This document shows positions 58,225 to 64,000 of a stretch of 64,000 nt of DNA, piece after piece. Source of the stretch: Campylobacter sp. 19-13652 (GTDB lineage: Bacteria; Campylobacterota; Campylobacteria; Campylobacterales; Campylobacteraceae); the NCBI RefSeq assembly GCF_019702925.1, contig NZ_AP024713.1, positions 1,116,001-1,180,000 of the forward strand, in the 5' to 3' direction. A model generated the notes under the pieces. It did no database searches. It was not told the DNA's origin and saw only the letters and a program-made list of their open reading frames with translations. Positions within the stretch are counted from its first letter, which is position 1. Every line of letters starts with the position of its first letter. The position numbers were made by a program, and so were the translations under genes.

Positions 58225-60633
58225 TTGCAAATAAATGAAAATAGAATTTTTCCAGCCGAGCTTCCGATAGTAGTCCAGGAGGAGTTTTTATATCCGTTTA
58301 TGATTACTCCTTTATTTTTTGGTGCTGGCGATGAAGACAATATAAAAGCTGTCGAACTAGCCAAAAATACAAACAATATGATACTTGTAGTACCTAGCAA
58401 AAGCTCTGATATTAGGGGCATAGAAGATATATATGACGCTGGCGTAATATGTACGATACTCAGGCTTCAACAGCTAAGTGAAGGCAGGGTAAAAGTGCTA
58501 GTACAAGGCTACGAAAAAGGACGCATAATAGGAGCTATAAGCCCAAATCCACCGGTTGCACTAGTAGATCGCATACGAGTAATCCGCCCAAATGAGGTGC
58601 AAACTGAAGCCTCTTTAGCCGTATTGCGAGATAACGTAAGAGCCTTAGCCAGCATAAGCCACTATTTTACACCAGATCTATTAAAAACCATAGAGGAAAG
58701 CTCAGAAGCCACGAGAGTATGCGATATAATAAGCAGCGCACTTAGACTAAAAAAGAGCCTTGCTTATGAGCTTTTTATAGAGCCTGAGCTAGAGGTTAGG
58801 CTAGAAATGCTAATAGAGCATATAGCAGAGGAGATAGAGACAAATAAACTCCAAAAAGAGATAAAAAACAAAACTCACTCCAAAATAGACAAGATAAATA
58901 AAGAGTATTTCCTAAAAGAACAGCTAAAGCAAATCCAGCAAGAGCTAGGCACTGATACAAGCCGTGATGAGGAGCTGCAGGAGTATAGAGACAAGCTAGA
59001 AGCTAAGAAAAAATTTATGCCAGATGATGCGTATAAGGAGATAAAAAAGCAGATTGAAAAGCTAAGCCGTATGCACCCAGATAGCGCGGACGCCAACACT
59101 ATCCAAAGCTACCTTGACTGGGTTGTGGAGGTGCCTTTTGAAAAGCTGGCTAAGAAAAAAACCTCAATGGCAGAGGTGGCAAAGCAGCTAAATGAGGACC
59201 ACTACAGCCTAGCAAAGCCAAAAGAGCGGATTGAGGAGTATTTTGCCTTGCGTGAGCTTTTGGCTCTGCGTGGGGTGAGCGAGAAGGTAAATGGCGGGGC
59301 GATTTTGTGCTTTGCTGGCCCTCCAGGCGTGGGCAAAACCAGCCTAGCAAATTCCATCGCCAAAGCCCTAAAGCGTGAGCTAGTGCGTATCGCTCTGGGC
59401 GGGCTTGAAGACGTAAATGAGCTACGTGGGCACCGCCGCACCTACATAGGCGCTATGCCAGGGCGAATCGTGCAGGGTATAATCGAAGCTGGGCAGATGA
59501 ACCCAGTCGTGGTGCTTGATGAGATAGATAAGGTAGGCAGGAGCTACCGCGGCGATCCGACGGCGGTGCTGCTTGAGATACTTGACCCTGAGCAGAATAA
59601 TAAATTTAGGGATTATTATTTAAATTTTAACATCGACTTAAGCAAGATAATCTTTATCGCCACGGCAAACGATGTGGGTGCGATACCAGCGCCACTGCGA
59701 GATAGGATGGAGTTTATCCACCTAAGCAGCTACACCCCGCAGGAGAAATTTGAAATCGCTAAAAAATACCTAATCCCACAGGAGCTTAAAAAGCATGGGC
59801 TTAAGCCAAATGATGTGAGCTTTGATAAGGCGGCTTTAAATTTATTAATAAGCGACTACACTCGTGAAAGTGGCGTGAGAAATCTCCGCCGCCGCATAGC
59901 AGATGTGCTGCGTAAAGTCGCAAAGTCCCTACTGCTTGACCCAGACGCACCAAAGGCAAAAATCACGAGCAAAAACCTAAAAGACTACCTAGAAAAGAAA
60001 GTCTATGAGATAGAACCAGCCGATAAAAAAGACCGCATAGGCGAGGTAAATGGGCTAGCCTGGACTAGCGTGGGCGGCGATGTGCTGCGCATTGAGGCGG
60101 TGCGTATCGAGGGCAAGGGCGCTATGCAAATCACAGGGCAGCTAGGTGATGTAATGAAAGAGAGTGCGTCCATAGCCTTTAGCGTGATAAAGGTGCTAAT
60201 AGATCGTGGCGAGCTAAAAATCCCAGCCAAAATCATACCAGCCCGCCCTGATGATAAGCGTCCGCTCACCCCAAGCGACGTCTATCGCCGATATGATCTG
60301 CACCTGCACGTCCCAGAGGGTGCGACGCCAAAGGATGGGCCAAGCGCAGGTATCACAATGGCAACTGCGATAGCCTCCATTCTAAGCGACATTAAAGTCC
60401 GCCACGACGTGGCAATGACTGGCGAGCTAACGCTAAGCGGACGAGTGCTGCCTATTGGTGGGCTAAAAGAAAAGCTCATCGCCGCCTTTAAAGCTGGCAT
60501 AAAAACGGCGCTCATACCACGCAAAAACTACGACCGAGATTTGGCGGATATACCTGATGAAGTCAAAAACAGCCTGCAAATAATCCCAGTCGATAAAATC
60601 GAGGACGTATTGGAGCTAGCACTAAAAGCCTAA
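58225..60633 (+). CDS. lon: ATP-dependent protease Lon
   Basis: Lon degrades damaged and regulatory proteins. The 802-residue protein has the substrate-binding LAN domain (about 1-200), a coiled coil, the AAA+ module (Walker [11 protein letters not shown] about 370; Walker [11 protein letters not shown]) and the Ser-Lys protease domain. The nucleophile Ser is in [11 protein letters not shown] (about 700) and the Lys in [10 protein letters not shown]. The start is TTG at 58225, after AGGAG. A long hairpin follows the stop. Confidence 0.97.
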   Translation: MQINENRIFPAELPIVVQEEFLYPFMITPLFFGAGDEDNIKAVELAKNTNNMILVVPSKSSDIRGIEDIYDAGVICTILRLQQLSEGRVKVLVQGYEKGRIIGAISPNPPVALVDRIRVIRPNEVQTEASLAVLRDNVRALASISHYFTPDLLKTIEESSEATRVCDIISSALRLKKSLAYELFIEPELEVRLEMLIEHIAEEIETNKLQKEIKNKTHSKIDKINKEYFLKEQLKQIQQELGTDTSRDEELQEYRDKLEAKKKFMPDDAYKEIKKQIEKLSRMHPDSADANTIQSYLDWVVEVPFEKLAKKKTSMAEVAKQLNEDHYSLAKPKERIEEYFALRELLALRGVSEKVNGGAILCFAGPPGVGKTSLANSIAKALKRELVRIALGGLEDVNELRGHRRTYIGAMPGRIVQGIIEAGQMNPVVVLDEIDKVGRSYRGDPTAVLLEILDPEQNNKFRDYYLNFNIDLSKIIFIATANDVGAIPAPLRDRMEFIHLSSYTPQEKFEIAKKYLIPQELKKHGLKPNDVSFDKAALNLLISDYTRESGVRNLRRRIADVLRKVAKSLLLDPDAPKAKITSKNLKDYLEKKVYEIEPADKKDRIGEVNGLAWTSVGGDVLRIEAVRIEGKGAMQITGQLGDVMKESASIAFSVIKVLIDRGELKIPAKIIPARPDDKRPLTPSDVYRRYDLHLHVPEGATPKDGPSAGITMATAIASILSDIKVRHDVAMTGELTLSGRVLPIGGLKEKLIAAFKAGIKTALIPRKNYDRDLADIPDEVKNSLQIIPVDKIEDVLELALKA

Positions 60634-60645
60634 TTAAATTTATAG

Positions 60646-60674
60646 CTAAGTCTTAAGCTTGTATTAAGACTTAG
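60646..60674 (+). terminator. hairpin after lon
   Basis: A perfect 11-bp stem (CTAAGTCTTAA with TTAAGACTTAG, 7-nt loop), 12 bp beyond the lon stop. The first long T run comes only about 20 bases later (CTTTTTACTTTTT), so it may act as a terminator or an mRNA-end stabiliser. Confidence 0.65.
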
Positions 60675-61399
60675 TCCTGCTTTTGGGCTTTTTACTTTTT
60701 GATTACAGTGTGACAACCCAAGGGGCTTTAATTTGGCTTAAACCGTAAAACTTTAGTTTTTGGCTTTGATTTAAATTTATTTTATACTTAAAAAAGTAAA
60801 GAGCCTTAAGCTTAAATTCTTTTTTGTCAAGAAAACGAGCCACTGTTGCGAAATCCCCCCCCATTTTTTATTTACCCATCACTCACATAGCTGAGTGATA
60901 TACTCGCTAGGGTTCAGTTTCGCTTCACCTAGAAACTGCGGCTACGCCTTGTTTTAAAGAAGCTTACTACTTACGACACGCCAACTAGCAGCCGTCTCGC
61001 CCACCGATGCCCACACGCACTTTTTTACACAAAGGCTAGGTTTACTTAACGTTACAGCTTTTCTTCTTTGCGCTAGTGGGAAAGGGGCTTGAATTACTGC
61101 ACTGCGTTTGTTTTCATAGAAGCTGCTACTTCGTCTTGCTTTACAAAGTCGCTCCCTTTCTTTCATTCCAGCACCCTAAAACCCCACTAATTCGTGGTAG
61201 TACCCTTAAGTATGACAGTCGCTACTTCGCAACGTTGGCACGATTTTTAGAAGCTCACTTTGTATCGCTATAAAAATCGGTAATAAGCCACTCATTACGT
61301 GGGGTTTTGGGTGCAAAGCTTTTCTACGCAGGTATCGAGCGGAGATTGCCAAACAAGGACTAGCTATATGCGAAGTATCGCTCGTCTTGGCAAGGCGAA

Positions 61400-61453
61400 T
61401 TTTAAATTTGCGACAGGAGCATACATATAGTATGTGACTGAGCGAATTTAAAA
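61400..61453. repeat. two-stem hairpin repeat, free copy
   Basis: Outer stem TTTTAAATTTGC with GCGAATTTAAAA, left joint GACAGGAG, inner stem CATAC with GTATG around loop ATATA, right joint TGACTGA. Same plan as 34665-34712 and 32710-32749, with different stem bases in the latter. Confidence 0.7.
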
Positions 61454-61516
61454 ACCAACGCAGTATAAGGCAAAAAGACAAGCTGGCTTAAAAGCTAAAT
61501 CAAGCAAAATCCAAAC

Positions 61517-61652
61517 TAACACACATACTTTTCTTGCCACTTTTTAAGCTCGCTAAAATATCCTCCGTTAGCACTCCTATCCAAGCTAGCGAGATATTTG
61601 CCATAATATTCAAGTACCTCATTTAAGCACCGCTCACAAAAGGCGTCCCAAG
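61517..61652 (-). pseudogene. eroded coding tail, product unknown
   Basis: On the minus strand one frame reads HAWDAFCERCLNEVLEYY, then GKYLASLDRSANGGYFSELK, then KWQEKYVC and a stop, with protein-like composition. Upstream the frame breaks repeatedly. The WxxFCxxxLxxxxxYY pattern faintly recalls the C-terminal part of TorD-type chaperones, but this is only a guess. It looks like the 3' end of a gene that has decayed. Confidence 0.35.
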
Positions 61653-61859
61653 CGTGCTATAAACCATCAAGCAATCACAATCACCGCCAGCAAATTTGGC
61701 ATTCGTGCCGGCACTCTATGTAACGCAAAAAATACAGCCACCTCAAAGTCACTTGATACGCCGCCATTTTCCCAAGATGTGGGCTAGGCTTTTGCCTACT
61801 CTTTGGCGATTTATTCTTTGGTATTTTCATACGCATACATGCTTAGCTTTTAGCCGCCT

Positions 61860-61997
61860 TTAAATCAAACTCCACCCGGCCATAAACACATCAGCAAGCT
61901 CAGTGCAAGCGTCTGCTAGCCCCAGCTTGTAGTATCTTTTCGCACACTCTTTACCTTGGCGTTTGAAGTATTCTGCGGACGTAGTGCGTTTTTTCAT
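61860..61997 (-). CDS. 45-residue hypothetical protein or gene remnant
   Basis: A small frame starting MKKRTTSAEYFKRQGKECAK, with GTGGAG three bases before the ATG, ending MAGWSLI. It is basic and helical with two Cys. It may be a real small protein or the first part of the decayed gene whose tail lies at 61517-61652, since both are on the minus strand within 500 bp. No function can be given. Confidence 0.35.
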   Translation of the reverse strand: MKKRTTSAEYFKRQGKECAKRYYKLGLADACTELADVFMAGWSLI

Positions 61998-62393
61998 ACT
62001 CCACGCCAGCCAGCGAAGCCTTGCTTAAAGCAATGCTAACTCGCGCCTAGCTCTTTTTTGCGTTTAAAAGTCTAAATGCTAGGCAGATTAGGCGATAAAT
62101 TTAAATATATTATTCAAGCTAGCTCCTTTTTTAAGCAGGATTTCATCACGACTAGCTTTAATTTTATTTAGTCCGCTCCAAATTTAAACCAATAATGCGA
62201 AGTATCATGAGGCGATTTTCCAAAGAGGCTTTACTTTACTTGCGCTACTTTCATGGCTTGCACACATTAGATACGGTTGCAAGCAATTTTAAAACAAAGC
62301 GTACTTATAATGCAAAGCATCGCTCGTATTAGCAAGACGCGAAATATGCAATCACAGCGCCTGCGGACTTGGGCGTAACGAGGCGAGCCTATA

Positions 62394-64000
62394 TTATTTA
62401 AAAGAGGTAAGCCTATCCCTTGCTGCTTGCGTTATCTCCTCCTCATAATCATAAAATTTAAAAGTAGCGCCGTGCTGCGAAAATCCGCTTAAAATATCCC
62501 CACTTTGGCGGTTTTTAAGATCCATCGCAGCTACTTTAAACCCATCAAGTGTAGTGCAAAACTCAACAAGCCTAGCAGGCGGAGTCTTAAGCTTAGTAAA
62601 CAAAAAGCACCAGCCCACTCCGCCATTTCGCCCTACCCTACCGCGCAGCTGATGAAGCGTGGCTAGTCCCAGCCGCTCAGCCCCAACTATAACTATCGTA
62701 CTAAGACGAGGCAAAGATATACCCACCTCAACCACAGTCGTGCTTAAAAGTATATCCCCACTCTGCCTAAACTCACGCAAGATACGCTCTTTCTCCCTAT
62801 CTTTGCCGTGAGTAATAAAGACATTTTTAAAATTTGCTAGCCAAAACGCACTTGCCTCATCAAGACTTTGGTATTTTGAGGCTTCTGAAGTGTTTACAAG
62901 TGGATATACGATGATAGTTTGTTTGCCTTGCGATATTTGGGATTTTATGTGAGTAATGAGCGAGCTAAAGCCAGATGGCTGCAAAATCTCCGTGATAATG
63001 TGCTTTTTAAATGGAATTTGTTTAAGAAAACTAAACTTAACCATAAAAGACTGTATGAGGCTTAGCGTGCGCGGAATCGGCGTAGCAGAAAACTGCACAA
63101 AATGAGGACTAAACTCACGACTTGAGGCTAGATTTGAAACAAGCTGGCGCTGAGCCGAGCCAAAACGGTGCTGCTCATCGACCATTACCAGTCTAGCCTC
63201 TGGTAGCTTCATATAAAGCAAAGCGTGGGTGCCGATTATTAAATTTGCATTTGGTGCTAGCGGCTTTTTAGTCTGAATCTCATCCGTCTCGTCTATATCA
63301 TCACCAAAGCCATCATCACGCACTCGCCCACCACCAAGCACGAGTCGTATAGACATAAACTCAGGCAGCAGTCTCTTTGCTTCATCGTAAAGCTGCTCAG
63401 CCAGGATTGAGGTAGGCGCCATTAGCACGGCTGTATCTGGGTATACGCTTAGGGCTGAGGCTAGGATTACTAACGTCTTGCCACTACCCACATCACCCAT
63501 TACCACACGCCTTGCAGCCTCAGGCTTAACTAAATCATTGCGCACATCACTAATAGCGGCTAGCTGGTCGGCAGTGGGGGTAAATGGCAGATTACCAAGC
63601 CAGCCTTTTATATCAAAAAGTGCTACGGGACTAGCTGGGACGGTTGTCTTTTTTGCGCTTAGTTTTTTAATATAGTTAAATATTTCTATAAATTTAAGCC
63701 TCTTAATTAGCTCGCTATCCTCACTCTCAAGCATAGCAATAGCCCAAACTCCGCGTTCACTAGCACTGTGAAAGCTAAGCAGTGCCTCAGCCTCATCAGC
63801 GTTTAACCCCTCTTTTAAAAGCGCATCACGGCTTACATACCTAGCCACCAAAGCCGCCAACTCGTCGCTTTTAAGCTCTGATTTATACCTTAAAATAATT
63901 GAGTTTATGTTTGTGATTATTCGTGGATTTGTCAGCTGATAGCTACCATAGACAAAGTGGCATTTACCGGATAGCACGAGCTCCTTATTTGCGCCAAAAG
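62394..64000 (-). CDS. recG: ATP-dependent DNA helicase RecG (N terminus outside the window)
   Basis: RecG remodels stalled forks and branched DNA. The 535 codons inside the window include the end of the wedge/OB domain (FGANKELVLSGKCHFVYGSY) and helicase motif I (MGDVGSGKT). Motif II reads VDEQHRFG, the RecG-type DEQH box, and motif III is QFSATPIPRT. Motif VI follows (QLRGRVGRNGGVGWC), then the C-terminal RecG tail. The frame remains open to the window edge, so the ATG at 63977 is internal and the gene starts beyond 64000. Confidence 0.95.
   Translation of the reverse strand, partial: FGANKELVLSGKCHFVYGSYQLTNPRIITNINSIILRYKSELKSDELAALVARYVSRDALLKEGLNADEAEALLSFHSASERGVWAIAMLESEDSELIKRLKFIEIFNYIKKLSAKKTTVPASPVALFDIKGWLGNLPFTPTADQLAAISDVRNDLVKPEAARRVVMGDVGSGKTLVILASALSVYPDTAVLMAPTSILAEQLYDEAKRLLPEFMSIRLVLGGGRVRDDGFGDDIDETDEIQTKKPLAPNANLIIGTHALLYMKLPEARLVMVDEQHRFGSAQRQLVSNLASSREFSPHFVQFSATPIPRTLSLIQSFMVKFSFLKQIPFKKHIITEILQPSGFSSLITHIKSQISQGKQTIIVYPLVNTSEASKYQSLDEASAFWLANFKNVFITHGKDREKERILREFRQSGDILLSTTVVEVGISLPRLSTIVIVGAERLGLATLHQLRGRVGRNGGVGWCFLFTKLKTPPARLVEFCTTLDGFKVAAMDLKNRQSGDILSGFSQHGATFKFYDYEEEITQAARDRLTSFK

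Larger units (their letters stand above)
60675..62393. other. 1.7-kb decayed region with repeats and ORF remnants
   Basis: No intact sizeable gene. It contains C8 (60855-60862); a unit at 60931-60959 like the tandem pair at 31521-31576; an imperfect long inverted repeat (GCACCCTAAAACCCC near 61172 with GGGGTTTTGGGTGC near 61300); the two-stem hairpin at 61400-61453; a 45-codon minus-strand frame at 61860-61997; and an eroded minus-strand coding tail near 61517-61652. From 62,000 to 62,390 only AT-rich and mixed DNA was seen. Confidence 0.55.

Overview
The window is chromosomal DNA from a member of the Campylobacterota, most likely a Campylobacter of the oral, hydrogen-using kind. The clues are a Campylobacter-type uptake hydrogenase operon (hydABCDE with hyp genes and nikR), a valS next to methionine-transport genes, a ftsY/thioredoxin/cyclo-ligase/rny block, a lon-bamD-fliW block, a 23S rRNA intervening sequence in helix 45, and AT-rich intergenic DNA with moderately GC-rich genes. 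Species cannot be read from the window by eye. Synteny statements rest on memory of Campylobacter jejuni, not on a search.

Layout. 1-1.4 kb: the end of an unknown gene, then gene-free repeat DNA ending in a 319-bp MITE-like element. 1.4-4.1 kb: thiamine genes (thiE-like, thiH, thiG, minus strand). 4.1-10.1 kb: a small membrane protein, then a tightly overlapped plus-strand run valS / HinfI-like restriction enzyme / HinfI-like methyltransferase / metN. 10.7-22.7 kb: a complete minus-strand [NiFe]-hydrogenase operon (hydA-B-C-D-E, hypF, nikR, hypB-C-D-E-A), followed by a stray thiS. 23.3-25.5 kb: metI and two tandem metQ genes. The hydrogenase block therefore separates metN from its permease. 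25.5-30.6 kb: a DASS-family anion transporter, RNase P RNA, a DUF5644-like protein and truD.

32.4-42.6 kb holds the rRNA genes in an unusual split arrangement. 5S and 23S (with a roughly 236-nt intervening sequence) form one unit. 16S, tRNA-Ala and tRNA-Ile form another. About 4 kb between them carries three protein genes (a PolB-like exonuclease on the opposite strand, a YceI protein and a tail-less Cache sensor). An identical 83-bp rrn promoter/leader segment precedes both units, so 23S-5S appears to have its own copied promoter.

42.9-49 kb: DUF945-like protein, DedA protein, SYLF protein, RNase Y, 5-formyl-THF cyclo-ligase, a thioredoxin-like lipoprotein and FtsY. 49.7-54.4 kb: groES-groEL with an upstream CIRCE-like operator, then a large AsmA-like protein. 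A second MITE copy follows, with an 8-bp target duplication. 54.8-60.6 kb: long HPF, three pseudopilin-like proteins, fliW, bamD and lon. 60.6-62.4 kb: decayed DNA with small ORF remnants and structured repeats. 62.4-64 kb: recG, running off the window.

The observations most worth checking are (1) the split rRNA operon with a copied promoter, (2) a two-stem hairpin repeat with apparent compensatory changes, found in the 23S intervening sequence, the 23S-5S spacer and the 61.4-kb intergenic region, (3) a MITE family with IS1595-like ends and 8-bp duplications, and (4) a HinfI-like restriction-modification pair inserted by stop/start overlaps into a housekeeping operon. No CRISPR array, prophage or intact insertion sequence was seen.
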